A model generated the notes under the pieces. It had not been told where the DNA came from. It saw nothing but the letters and a program-made list of their open reading frames with translations, and ran no database searches. Positions 52,161 through 60,743 of a stretch of 64,000 nucleotides of DNA are shown here, one piece after another. The position numbers and the translations under genes are program-made. The stretch spans positions 310,001 through 374,000 of the forward strand of contig NZ_JAAUVN010000001.1 of NCBI RefSeq assembly GCF_012030425.1, given 5' to 3'. Each line of letters opens with the position of its first letter. Within the stretch, counting starts at the first letter, position 1. This DNA comes from Sphingobacterium sp. B16(2022). Lineage in GTDB: Bacteria; Bacteroidota; Bacteroidia; Sphingobacteriales; Sphingobacteriaceae.

Positions 52161-52799
52161 ATGATAACAATAAAAAGAAATCAGATCGATGAGATGGAAA
52201 AATTCTATCGGATCAGCCTGATCAATAGTCTGATCGGTTTTAAACCAGTCAATCTTTTGGGCAGCTGTAACATAGATGGGGCACTTAATTTAAGTATTAT
52301 CAGTTCAGCATTTCACTTAGGAGCCAACCCGCCCTTGATAGGACTCGTTATGAGACCCCAACGCGAGCATAACGATACCCTTAAAAATATCCAGGCTACA
52401 GGCCAATATACCTTGAACAATGTACTGCCAGATTGGTTTAAACAGGCTCACCAAACTAGCGCCAGTTATGCTTCAGGGATATCTGAATTTGAAAAGTGCA
52501 ACTTTAAGGAGTTGTATACCGACGGGTTCCGGGCCCCTTTTGTCAAAGAATCAACTGTCAGGATAGGCTTGGAGTTACGAGAAATCATGGATGTACCGCT
52601 CAATGGAACAACGATTGTCATCGGCGAAATCGTCCAGATTTTACTGGATGATTTGATTATTGAAGAGGATGGTACTGTCGATCATGTAAAGGCGGGATCA
52701 ATGGCTGTAGCCGGATTGGACCGTTATTTTCTTCCAGAATTTGTAGGTCGCTTATCCTATGCGAAACCAGGAATTAAGGTGGAAGAAATAAACAAGTAG
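52161..52799 (+). CDS. Flavin reductase-like FMN-binding protein
   Basis: 212 aa, split-barrel FMN-binding fold. KPVNLLGSCNIDGALNLSII with the following SSAFHLGANPPLIGLVM is the FMN-binding stretch; GEIVQILLDD and the C-terminal GLDRYFLPE are family-typical. Members supply reduced FMN to monooxygenases or bind FMN as oxidoreductases. No monooxygenase is nearby. It stands alone between the fucosidase and amidohydrolase genes. Confidence 0.85.
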   Translation: MITIKRNQIDEMEKFYRISLINSLIGFKPVNLLGSCNIDGALNLSIISSAFHLGANPPLIGLVMRPQREHNDTLKNIQATGQYTLNNVLPDWFKQAHQTSASYASGISEFEKCNFKELYTDGFRAPFVKESTVRIGLELREIMDVPLNGTTIVIGEIVQILLDDLIIEEDGTVDHVKAGSMAVAGLDRYFLPEFVGRLSYAKPGIKVEEINK

Positions 52800-53058
52800 G
52801 GAAACTAATTTTTCCATTGCATGCGCTTTTGGCATTATATGTAGTGTGCTATCCTCAATAATAATTCTGTTATCAGAAATATTTTTTTTTTTGAAATCAA
52901 AATAGTCCATATGAAAGCGTTGATTTAGATTAATGAATAATTGGTTCTGTTTCGTTTTAGGTTTGTGATTTTGTTTTATTGTTAGATTATTTAAAAACAA
53001 AATAATCTAACAAGTGTTTTAGGAAAATACACATTATATAACCAAAACGCTTAAATTC

Positions 53059-54951
53059 ATGGAACATCATCATTCTCACCCGTATTCGTGCACGCATTGT
53101 GCCTGTAACAATCCAGTATTAAAAATCCTCAAAGAGGATATTTTTCATCAGAAAAATTACGAAGCTCTCCCTAAAGCAGAAAAGAAGGAGGAAATCCGAC
53201 AGGAGCTGATGATCAGTGGCGGTATTATACGGCCCATGATCAATGGTTCTGTTGCAACAGTTGATGCCATAGGAATTGCCTCTGGTCAAGTCAAGGTCAC
53301 AGGCACAGTACAAGAAGTCAAGGATTATATGAGCCAACATTATCCAGGTTTCATTCAAAAGGTTCTTGGCGATGGACAAACTTTGTTGCCCGGTTTAATA
53401 GAACCCCATGTACATATTGTTCCTACCGCACTGATGGCAAGCTGGATAGACTTAAGTCCCTTTAAAGGACAAGACCTCATTGATCAGTATGGACAGGATT
53501 ATATAAAGCTAGAAGTAAACAAACCTATAAATAAACCCGCGGAAAGTGGAGATTGGTATTTAGGTTTTGGTCTTGATCCTGCATTGATGGCATTTGATGT
53601 AGATGGAAAAGCATTGGTTACGATTACCAATGAATGGTTGGACCAGGTTGACGACCAATATCCGCTGATGGTATTGAGTGCATCTATGCATACCCTATAT
53701 CTAAATACGCTGGCGATGAATGCTGTCTATGCAGAAAATGAGGCAAAACTCCAACCCATATACGGAGATGCGGCAGGTTATATTTTGCAAACACAAGGAC
53801 AGCTCCAGGAAGCGGAGGGAATGGGGCCAGCGCTAAAAACGATCCCCAAAAATCAATTAGCAGACATGCTAAAGCAGTCCTTCACGCATTTCGGCGAACT
53901 ATTTAGTCATGCAAATGAAAGAGGAATTACCATGCTTTACGATGCTGGCATGAACAGTCATCTCAAACTTTTATTGAACGCTTATTTGCTAACACATCGT
54001 CGTAAAGTGCGTGTGGGAGCGGCATTCATTTGTGATGACAGTAATATTGGGGATCTTCAACCCTATCAGCAACCGCAAGAGTATAAAGACATCTACTACG
54101 GTCATGTTAAAGTCGTTTCTGATGGTTCAAATCAAGGGTTGACAGGCTATCAGTCCGATCCGTATATTTGTGTTAGCGATGTAGATTATGGCATTTATAA
54201 TTACCCCGATGATGATTATGTAGATAATGGCACATTCCTGTCTGATAAACAGCCGCCGGTCAATGCTCCTAATGCCTATCAAAAATTAATAACAACAGTT
54301 ATCGACACCAATGAATGGCCACTGATGGTACATGCCAACGGTAACCAGGCTGTTGACTACGCTATTCAGACATTTCAAGCAATTCCTGTAGATAAAATCA
54401 AAGGTAAACGTCATCGTATTGAGCACTGTTCCTTGATTACCGATGACCAGCTAGATGTGATACAGCAATTGGAAGTATCACCAAGTTTTCTAATCGGTCA
54501 TGTGGGCTATTGGGGCTACGCTTTTCAGCAGGTTATTTTTGGAGATCAGAAAACACAACTGCTAGACCGCTGTAAATCTGCTTTAAACCGTGGCATGCGA
54601 ATCACCTTGCACAGTGATAATCAGGTGAGTCCACTTGGGCCACTACGTATGATGGAGCAATCCATTACACGGAAAATGGAAAAAGATCCGAATCATGAAG
54701 TGCTAAACAGTAACGAATGTATCGGTGCCGAACAAGCCTTGGTAGCCATTACCTACGATGCGGCATGGCAATGCTACGCAGACAAGTGGCTAGGTTCGTT
54801 AGAAGTGGATAAATTTGCCGATTTTGTAATCTTAGCGCAAGATCCACTTTCTGTAACCGATCCGTTTATGAAACTACGGAATATACCGGTTCTCGAAACC
54901 TGGGTCGGTGGACGAGCTGTGTATCAAAACCTCGATCAGAAGCAAGCATAA
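53059..54951 (+). CDS. Amidohydrolase family 3 (YtcJ-like) with His/Cys-rich N terminus
   Basis: 630 aa, longer than the usual ~550. The first ~22 residues MEHHHSHPYSCTHCACNN are unusual: HxHP followed by CxxCxC, a possible metal site outside the barrel. The catalytic part has LPGLIEPHVHIVP (HxH ligands), the loop VSDGSNQG, LMVHANGNQAVDYA, HRIEHCSL with a ligand His, and HSDNQVSPLGPLRMM with the Asp. The family hydrolyses amides, imines or formyl groups; substrate unknown. No signal peptide. A clear terminator follows. Confidence 0.85.
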   Translation: MEHHHSHPYSCTHCACNNPVLKILKEDIFHQKNYEALPKAEKKEEIRQELMISGGIIRPMINGSVATVDAIGIASGQVKVTGTVQEVKDYMSQHYPGFIQKVLGDGQTLLPGLIEPHVHIVPTALMASWIDLSPFKGQDLIDQYGQDYIKLEVNKPINKPAESGDWYLGFGLDPALMAFDVDGKALVTITNEWLDQVDDQYPLMVLSASMHTLYLNTLAMNAVYAENEAKLQPIYGDAAGYILQTQGQLQEAEGMGPALKTIPKNQLADMLKQSFTHFGELFSHANERGITMLYDAGMNSHLKLLLNAYLLTHRRKVRVGAAFICDDSNIGDLQPYQQPQEYKDIYYGHVKVVSDGSNQGLTGYQSDPYICVSDVDYGIYNYPDDDYVDNGTFLSDKQPPVNAPNAYQKLITTVIDTNEWPLMVHANGNQAVDYAIQTFQAIPVDKIKGKRHRIEHCSLITDDQLDVIQQLEVSPSFLIGHVGYWGYAFQQVIFGDQKTQLLDRCKSALNRGMRITLHSDNQVSPLGPLRMMEQSITRKMEKDPNHEVLNSNECIGAEQALVAITYDAAWQCYADKWLGSLEVDKFADFVILAQDPLSVTDPFMKLRNIPVLETWVGGRAVYQNLDQKQA

Positions 54952-54976
54952 AAAAACATATTCATGATTTATAGAA

Positions 54977-55009
54977 GATAGTACCTTTATAATGAGGTAT
55001 TATCTTTTT
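54977..55009 (+). terminator. Terminator of the amidohydrolase gene
   Basis: GATA-G-TACCT / AGGTA-T-TATC with an 8-nt loop and TTTTTC after it, 26 bp beyond the stop codon. One internal mismatch. Confidence 0.7.
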
Positions 55010-55153
55010 CTTTGTAGTAGCACGCTTGAATGAAACGTAATTTCAATATGTATACATCTCCTAAATATCTAAGATAAGTAGTTGACAGGTCTTAAATTTC
55101 AGCTGTAATTACGGAGTGATTTATCTTTACATTAGTGATTACCCATTGCTTTG

Positions 55154-55687
55154 CTATTTCTTTAGAAATAACAGTCCCCATTTTCCGATATACATTCTTT
55201 TTTCAAATGTTTGACCGATTTCATATGGTTGTTGAACCTGCAGTTTAATTATTCTTTCAAACTGATTTTCTTTAATTTCAATATAATGCTTATTATTCCT
55301 GCTACCTAACGAGTAGTCGATAATCTTTCCACTTATATCTATGCTCTTACTGCCCTCAAAATAAGCGTTGCTAAGAATTATAAAGGAAACAACTGTGCCA
55401 CTAAAAATAAATGTCATACCTAGTGTCATAAAAAATACTCTAAAAATTGACCTTAAGGTTGTCTGTATTTGTGTTGTATAATTTTTGGTTTCGTGTTGCT
55501 TCATAAATTTCAAATAAATGAAGGAACAACTAGGGATCATCACGATTAATATCGGTAATACAAAAAAATTAACGGTCCATTTTATGGCCAGAGAAAACTC
55601 AGTAAACTCTAATAAGAAAGTGGGGAGTATCATAATCAATACAGAAAGTCCAATGACCAGATAGAAAAATATTTTAAATTGTCGCAT
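55154..55687 (-). CDS. Membrane protein of unknown function
   Basis: 177 aa with three likely transmembrane helices (residues ~5-27, 35-57, and 90-113) and a ~60-residue C-terminal part of beta strands (IDISGKIIDYSLGSRNNKHYIEI). The topology of a membrane hairpin plus small exposed domain resembles DUF3592-like proteins, such as 57954-58337. Not otherwise recognised. Confidence 0.6.
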   Translation of the reverse strand: MRQFKIFFYLVIGLSVLIMILPTFLLEFTEFSLAIKWTVNFFVLPILIVMIPSCSFIYLKFMKQHETKNYTTQIQTTLRSIFRVFFMTLGMTFIFSGTVVSFIILSNAYFEGSKSIDISGKIIDYSLGSRNNKHYIEIKENQFERIIKLQVQQPYEIGQTFEKRMYIGKWGLLFLKK

Positions 55688-55786
55688 ATTTATGGCTATA
55701 GTCTGCCTAATAATAGGTTGTTACTGTGCTGGTTTTAAAATTTGTATTAATTAAGAGTATGAGTCTCGGACTATAATTCCATTAAA

Positions 55787-56431
55787 TTATAATATTTTTT
55801 TAAGCAACAACTCAATTTCTTGAGCATGAGTTATGGTCATAAAATGACCTGCATTTTCAATCACATAAGTTGGTTTAATGTTACGAATGGGGATGATACG
55901 ATCTTGGTTACCATGAATATGGATAACAGAGGAAGGGACCACGTTATTTTTCCAGTTTAAGATTTGATTGATCGCCCACTTTAAAAATTTGACATCAGTA
56001 TCCTGCAATATCTGTTTGAGCATCCGTTTATCTTCTATTGAGCTGATACCAAAGAAATAATCGACCAACCTATTGTGCTGCTTTAGAAAAGCATTCGGTA
56101 GAATATAATTAAGTTTTAGAGCACCTATTATTTTGTAAAGAAAAGGCAGTTCTGATTCACCTTTAGCAGAGGCAAGCACTATAATCTTCTGCACTTTGAT
56201 TATTTTAGCTATTTCCATAGCCATTATTCCCCCAAAAGAGAGCCCGACTAGTATCGGTTGGTCATCATTGATCTGCAATGACAGTCGTTTAGCATATGCT
56301 GCCATAGTTTCTTTTTTTAGCGGCGCGATCCAATCGATATGGATTACCTGAAGACCCTCAAAGTTCATTTTTGAAAATACTTTTCGGTCAACACCTAAAC
56401 CACTTAATATATAAATATGACTATTGCTCAT
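55787..56431 (-). CDS. Alpha/beta hydrolase
   Basis: 214 aa, single small hydrolase domain. LSGLGVDRKVF at the start, nucleophile elbow GLSFGGIM with Ser near residue 65, VIHIHGNQDRIIP with the Asp, and NAGHFMTITHA with the catalytic His, so the triad is complete. No signal, cytoplasmic. The cap domain is small; the substrate cannot be guessed. The spacer beyond its start has a near-perfect palindrome. Confidence 0.8.
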   Translation of the reverse strand: MSNSHIYILSGLGVDRKVFSKMNFEGLQVIHIDWIAPLKKETMAAYAKRLSLQINDDQPILVGLSFGGIMAMEIAKIIKVQKIIVLASAKGESELPFLYKIIGALKLNYILPNAFLKQHNRLVDYFFGISSIEDKRMLKQILQDTDVKFLKWAINQILNWKNNVVPSSVIHIHGNQDRIIPIRNIKPTYVIENAGHFMTITHAQEIELLLKKIL

Positions 56432-56822
56432 TTACCTTTCACGGAATAATATCTGATTCTTTTTTAGTTTTTAGCATTGCTAAAATAAGCAATTAGAATT
56501 GCTTATAGTTGAACAATTTCTCCAATTGATCTTAAATTCTAGAAAGTATTATAGTCTAACAAATGGAGAAAATTCCCTTTAATTAATGTGTATTGCGACA
56601 ATAGTAGAAGCTAAATCATTGTAATTGTTAGCCCATTTGCCATTTGAAAAATAGTTGATCGGGTTTATTAGATAATGTGAATGAAATCTAGAAAATGAGG
56701 ACATGTCATTGAACTATCTAATTGAAGATCAAAAGCTAATATTTTAACTTTTTTTATCATTATGCTATAATTATTAATCTGTATTTTTAGATTATATATT
56801 TCTAAAAGACCAATTAATAAAC
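56432..56822. other. Divergent spacer with palindrome TAAGCAATT-AG-AATTGCTTA
   Basis: 390 bases between divergent genes. At 56486-56505 two 9-bp arms surround AG, close to the start of the hydrolase gene (55 nt upstream), a possible operator. The rest is very AT-rich with no coding frame. Confidence 0.4.
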
Positions 56823-57143
56823 ATGCATTGCAATAAACTGAAATTATCCTTATCGTTTTTCTGGTTTTTAATCCTTTTTAATCTTTTTGTAACTTTAATA
56901 CTGACCTTACAAATGGGCGAATTAGTGGAGCGATATGGTCCACAAGTCCTCGTTTATTTTTTTTGGTTTAAAACTATTGGTAGCGTTTTATCTTTTATCG
57001 GAGAATACATTTTTAATTTCAAATCAAAAGGAGTGTTTTTGAGAAACATCAAACAATCTCCAAAACTGCTGCTTATCAGTATTTATTCATTAGATTTTAT
57101 ACTTTTCTTATTGCTATGCCTCTTGATCGTTCTTTATATTTAG
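56823..57143 (+). CDS. Small membrane protein coupled to an ABC ATPase
   Basis: 106 aa with three hydrophobic helices (~10-30, 43-63, and 84-105) and a short charged loop; too small for a normal ABC permease (at least five helices). Its end overlaps the start of the ABC ATPase gene by 28 bp, so it is its natural partner. May be a minimal permease, an accessory subunit, or the remains of one. Family not recognised. Confidence 0.7.
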   Translation: MHCNKLKLSLSFFWFLILFNLFVTLILTLQMGELVERYGPQVLVYFFWFKTIGSVLSFIGEYIFNFKSKGVFLRNIKQSPKLLLISIYSLDFILFLLLCLLIVLYI

Positions 57144-57769
57144 ATAGTCTCTCTTACAGTAGAGGAGGACGCATGATACTAAGCGGTCTGTTTCTTGAAC
57201 TTGAACCGTCAACTATAGTTGGTTTACTGGGGCGTAATGGTACTGGTAAATCAACCTTGATGAATTGCATTTTTGGTAACTGCAAACCTGATTTTGCGTA
57301 TATGAAATGTGATGGGCAGATCTTTAATCAAGGATATAAAACCAAGAATATTACTTATCTAACTCAGTATAGTTTTATTCCAAAGCACTTGACTTTATTA
57401 CGTGCTATTCAATATTTTGATTTGGAAGATTCACCAATTATGGATATCGATATTGTAAAGGAGAGATTATTATCTAAAATAGGTGATCTTTCCACCGGCC
57501 TCGTTCGTTTGTTTGAGTGTTTGTTGGTCCTTTATTCTAAGGCTAATTATTGCCTTCTTGATGAACCTTTTTCAGGACTCAGTCCACTCTATATTGACAT
57601 GATTAAACAACATATTTTAGCTGTAAAATCTCTAAAAGGAATACTCATTTCAGATCATTATTATACACATGTGATGGATGTCAGTGACAGATTACTTTTA
57701 CTAACAGGCGGTTCGCTTAAGTCTGTACAAAAGATAGAAGATCTAGTACTGCATCAATACTTAAAGTAA
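57116..57769 (+). CDS. ABC transporter ATP-binding protein with unusual signature
   Basis: 217 aa, one nucleotide-binding domain. Walker A GRNGTGKST at 39-47, Walker B YCLLDEP near 148 with FSGLSP as D-loop, and H-loop near 180 (ISDHYYTHV). The signature is LSTGLVRLFE instead of LSGGQ..R, so ATP contact is altered and activity may be lower or special. The frame opens inside the 106-aa membrane protein gene (28-bp overlap). No other permease lies near. Possibly a tiny export system in Sphingobacteriaceae. Confidence 0.82.
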   Translation: MPLDRSLYLDSLSYSRGGRMILSGLFLELEPSTIVGLLGRNGTGKSTLMNCIFGNCKPDFAYMKCDGQIFNQGYKTKNITYLTQYSFIPKHLTLLRAIQYFDLEDSPIMDIDIVKERLLSKIGDLSTGLVRLFECLLVLYSKANYCLLDEPFSGLSPLYIDMIKQHILAVKSLKGILISDHYYTHVMDVSDRLLLLTGGSLKSVQKIEDLVLHQYLK

Positions 57770-57953
57770 TTTTAATACACATTGCTTTGGACATAATTTA
57801 AGGCAGTTGTGATCATGAACTATTTTAGATAATAAATGAAATTTTTAAGGCTACTATAGTCGCGACCATTTTCAGACACATGAACTAAAGTATACCTAAA
57901 ATAAAAATACTATCTTCGTTTTATTAGACAATCAATATAAACGATGTGCAAGC

Positions 57954-58337
57954 ATGATCATCAAAAAAACTTTCGGTGTTATTTTGCTCTTACTAGGTTT
58001 GTTTCTTGCATTCGGTCTACTTAAAGATAGCAGATTGATGCTCTTTGGTAGCAAAATTAAAGCCGATGTCATTGGGATAGACAGTGTAAAAAACAAGCGA
58101 TTCGGATACGTACATTATCCGATCCTCCAATTTAATTATAAGCAACAACAAGTTCGTTTAGTAAAGGATTTAAAGAGTGTTGATCCCCAAAATGTACCTG
58201 CTCATATGGAAATATATTATGCAGAAGACATTGGTGTTAGTGATGGTTTCACCGTTACCTATGTTATCTTTTCTATCATAAGCATCATCATGATCATCTT
58301 TGGGATCATCGTCATTCGCACTAAACATCTTTTTTAG
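57954..58337 (+). CDS. DUF3592-like membrane protein
   Basis: 127 aa with two transmembrane helices (residues ~3-22 and ~100-121) enclosing a ~65-residue beta domain (KADVIGIDSVKNKRFGYVHY, LQFNYKQQQV). This is the general plan of DUF3592 proteins. Function unknown; monocistronic, convergent with the Nudix gene. Start ATG 57954; upstream spacer has no clear promoter. Confidence 0.65.
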   Translation: MIIKKTFGVILLLLGLFLAFGLLKDSRLMLFGSKIKADVIGIDSVKNKRFGYVHYPILQFNYKQQQVRLVKDLKSVDPQNVPAHMEIYYAEDIGVSDGFTVTYVIFSIISIIMIIFGIIVIRTKHLF

Positions 58338-58414
58338 TCAAAGAAAGCATTACAAACTCTTCGCTTAACTTTAAAATTTAAGTTCATAAACTTGGGTACG
58401 TCTCTAAGAATGAA

Positions 58415-58816
58415 TTATTCAGACAACTTATACGTCTCTATTAATGCTTCTGCGATAGGAACATCAGCAGGGGCTAGATTCCATTTTAATAAATCTGGAA
58501 CTTTGATCCATTCTATTTGATCATGATCCACTAATTTGATTACAGCATCTTCAGTTTCGCAGCGATAGGATATCAGTTCAATTGTCTTTAGATCGTACTG
58601 ATGGATGACTGTTTTAAAATGATTTTTAACTGTCACCCTCAAATTTAGTTCTTCTTGAAGTTCTCTCGCTAAGCATTCCTCATAAGTTTCACCTTCCTCC
58701 AATTTCCCACCAGGAAACTCCCAGTATCCACCTAGAGATTTCTCGGGTTTTCTACGGCAAATCAAAATTTGTTGATCCTTTATAATAAGACCGCATAATA
58801 CTTTAGTTATACCCAT
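58415..58816 (-). CDS. Nudix hydrolase, MutT-like
   Basis: 133 aa, one Nudix domain. The box runs from residues 37-59 (GKLEEGETYEECLARELQEE) with all acidic metal ligands; the preceding YWEFPGG is typical of MutT-type enzymes hydrolysing oxidised dGTP to prevent mutation. The C-terminal part (PADVPIAEAL) is also MutT-like. Monocistronic. Substrate inferred from the family; the gene symbol mutT is possible but not certain. Confidence 0.85.
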   Translation of the reverse strand: MGITKVLCGLIIKDQQILICRRKPEKSLGGYWEFPGGKLEEGETYEECLARELQEELNLRVTVKNHFKTVIHQYDLKTIELISYRCETEDAVIKLVDHDQIEWIKVPDLLKWNLAPADVPIAEALIETYKLSE

Positions 58817-58926
58817 GAGTTTATTTATTATTCCAATATTAATTTTCTTTTTTAACCTGTATTAGCATCATGTCTTTTTTATTTTCGAAGTGGTATTCCT
58901 TCGGAGTATGAGCGATTCGCTAAATA

Positions 58927-59403
58927 TTAGGGGTTGATCCACGTCCAAATCACAGCGCTAACCAAAAAGTAAACTGCAAACGCAGCGATAGCGACACCGA
59001 TTGCTTTTAAATATTTAAGGCTTTTACTGTCATCATTTCTTAGTAATTGTATATTATATATATAACCAACAGCTCCAATGAGACCGCCTAGCGCTCCACC
59101 GCCAATAAATACGATTGAAAAGGGAAGTATAACCAGTATAGCTTCATACCATTTAAGTTTCTCTACGATATTATATTTATTGTTATCGATTACCAATACA
59201 GGTACAATGTCAGGGTATGCAGGTTTAGCGTAGGCCTTTACGATCTCGCCATTGCTATCTGGTATTAGAAAGGGTTTTCCTTTTTCAGTTGATCGCTCAA
59301 CAGCCACATGGTCTTTGTATATAATCTGTTTACCCGTCCAAAAAGCGATATCGAGTTCAAAATTTGATTCCGGGAAGCCAGGTAATGAAAATTGATGTTT
59401 CAT
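58927..59403 (-). CDS. Membrane protein of unknown function
   Basis: 158 aa. A beta-rich N-terminal part of ~85 residues (FELDIAFWTGKQIIYKDHVA) then two or three transmembrane helices (~90-112 with FIGGGALGGLIGAVG, and ~133-156). No family I recognise with certainty. Followed upstream by a 56-aa gene on the same strand (12 bp away), which may belong to the same transcript. Confidence 0.6.
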   Translation of the reverse strand: MKHQFSLPGFPESNFELDIAFWTGKQIIYKDHVAVERSTEKGKPFLIPDSNGEIVKAYAKPAYPDIVPVLVIDNNKYNIVEKLKWYEAILVILPFSIVFIGGGALGGLIGAVGYIYNIQLLRNDDSKSLKYLKAIGVAIAAFAVYFLVSAVIWTWINP

Positions 59404-59415
59404 TGAATGTTATTA

Positions 59416-59586
59416 TTAATACTTTAATTCTAGTGTCGTTCTCAGAATCTTTATTGGGATCGACTGTTTTAGCTCTTCAGCCATTGCTATTTTTTGACCA
59501 AAATCTTTTCCTGACACAAAACGATAGAAGTTATGCTCAGTAAGCATCCAAGTAATATGGTTGCTTTCATTATTTAGCGTAATCAT
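59416..59586 (-). CDS. Small 56-aa protein coupled to the acetyltransferase gene
   Basis: The minus strand has ATG at 59584-59586, sharing one base with the stop of the acetyltransferase gene (TAATG), then 56 open codons to TAA at 59416-59418. The protein (begins MITLNNESNHITWMLTEHN) has mixed charge, no signal peptide and no known motif. The overlapped start speaks for real translation. The next gene on the strand starts 12 bp later. Confidence 0.55.
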   Translation of the reverse strand: MITLNNESNHITWMLTEHNFYRFVSGKDFGQKIAMAEELKQSIPIKILRTTLELKY

Positions 59587-60110
59587 TAATCGGTTGATAA
59601 AATGGCGTAACCATAATTATCAGACCAGCCCGATTTTAAGGGTAATAATTTTCGTGTGTGTGCTTCTCGCAACATTCCAACCTTTTCTAATACATGAATA
59701 GAACCCGTATTTGCCACAGCACAACCAGCTTCTATTCTGTGAAGGTTTAAATCGTCAAAGCCAAAAGATATTATTCTTTTTAAACTTTCTGTTGCGTAAC
59801 CTTTATTCCAAAATCTGGGATCCAATTTGAACCAGACTTCCGCATTTTTATATTTCTCTTTACCTAAAGTAATTCCGATTAACCCGATAAATTCGTTTCC
59901 TTGTTTTTGTTCAATAGCAAATACGTATCTTTTGTTTTCTAAAGTCCAGCCCGCAACAATTTCCCTTGTTACCTCTATATCTTTAGGAATTCCTAGCGTA
60001 TTGAATTCATCGGTTTCAGCTAAACTGTGTAAACGGTGAATATTTTCTATATCTTTTTCTGAAATTGGTCTTAAATTTAATCTTTCAGTATTAAAATTTA
60101 ATTCTGTCAT
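59586..60110 (-). CDS. GNAT acetyltransferase (RimJ/RimL-like)
   Basis: 174 aa. Start ERLNLRPISEKDIENIHRLH, acetyl-CoA loop LDPRFWNKGYATESLKRIIS (residues ~96-115, R/Q-x-x-G-x-G/A type) and ANTGSIHVLEKVGM. These fit the RimJ/RimL group that acetylates ribosomal protein N termini or amines. Not closely related to the one at 38072. Linked by a one-base overlap to a 56-aa gene. Confidence 0.87.
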   Translation of the reverse strand: MTELNFNTERLNLRPISEKDIENIHRLHSLAETDEFNTLGIPKDIEVTREIVAGWTLENKRYVFAIEQKQGNEFIGLIGITLGKEKYKNAEVWFKLDPRFWNKGYATESLKRIISFGFDDLNLHRIEAGCAVANTGSIHVLEKVGMLREAHTRKLLPLKSGWSDNYGYAILSTD

Positions 60111-60250
60111 TTTTGATATCTATTTTGTAATTCTAGCTGGACTATTTATTTAATTATATTGCTCTTTATTGAACCTCTGCTTATGTAGGTTACACTCAAT
60201 TCGGGAAAGCACGATGTGAAGCCAGACTTAATATAAAAAATGCTAACTCT

Positions 60251-60391
60251 TTACAGGTTAATATCAGCTTCATACCATCCCTTTATGGCATTTGCTACCG
60301 ACTTCATTTTATCTGATTCAGAGATAAATAATCCGCGATCTTTTAATTGTTGAGCTTGCTCCTCTATCGTGAATGCTTTCTTTTCATACAT
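60251..60391 (-). CDS. 46-aa reading frame resembling the N terminus of Abi_2 proteins
   Basis: Minus strand, ATG at 60389-60391 to TAA at 60251-60253. FTIEEQAQQLKDRGLFISE matches the opening of AbiD/AbiF-type abortive-infection proteins (usually EQ...L..RGL.I.D) and then diverges. The family is ~300 aa, so this is a short remnant or an unrelated small protein. No RNA-binding helices follow. Confidence 0.4.
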   Translation of the reverse strand: MYEKKAFTIEEQAQQLKDRGLFISESDKMKSVANAIKGWYEADINL

Positions 60392-60426
60392 GGAATGTGT
60401 TTAAAAAAAGGTCTATAAAGCAAAAG

Positions 60427-60467
60427 ACACGCCCTGGGACGCTGTTCTTATGTGTAGCGTGGCGTGT
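60427..60467. repeat. Hairpin with a 5-nt bulge
   Basis: ACACGCC and ACGCT (60427-60433, 60439-60443) pair with AGCGT and GGCGTGT (60456-60467), with CTGGG bulged out and a 12-nt loop. Twelve G/C-rich pairs in an AT-rich spacer, so probably an RNA structure. It could end or control the short Abi-like frame or a small RNA. Confidence 0.5.
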
Positions 60468-60743
60468 ACTGTTCGTTCAAAGGTAAACATCGATTCTCTA
60501 TTTTACAAAAATAAAAGTTTAATGATTATAAATATCATAGATCTGCAATGAATAAATCACTCATGATAGTTGAATCATGTTTAAAAAACAATTTATTCAG
60601 AAGAAAACTATGCGCTTTATCAAAGATAGGCTGGTTCACTTTTTTACATAGTAGCTGAAACCGGGGATTTTTTGAAGGTTGTTCATACACTAACTTTGAT
60701 TAGATATTTAAAAATTAAACAACACGACAAAATAACTATATAG

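Larger units (their letters stand above)
60111..60743. other. 630-bp spacer with a short Abi-like reading frame and a hairpin
   Basis: Between the acetyltransferase and the TPR gene. It contains the 46-aa reading 60251-60391 and the bulged hairpin at 60427-60467, listed separately. The remainder (60470-60743) is AT-rich with no structure seen, though it must hold the TPR gene promoter. Confidence 0.5.

Noticed and set aside
52752..53000. 82-codon minus-strand frame across the end of the flavin reductase
   Set aside because: Overlaps the end of a real gene, has no recognised motif, and is Asn/Lys/Phe-rich as expected of AT-rich spacer DNA.
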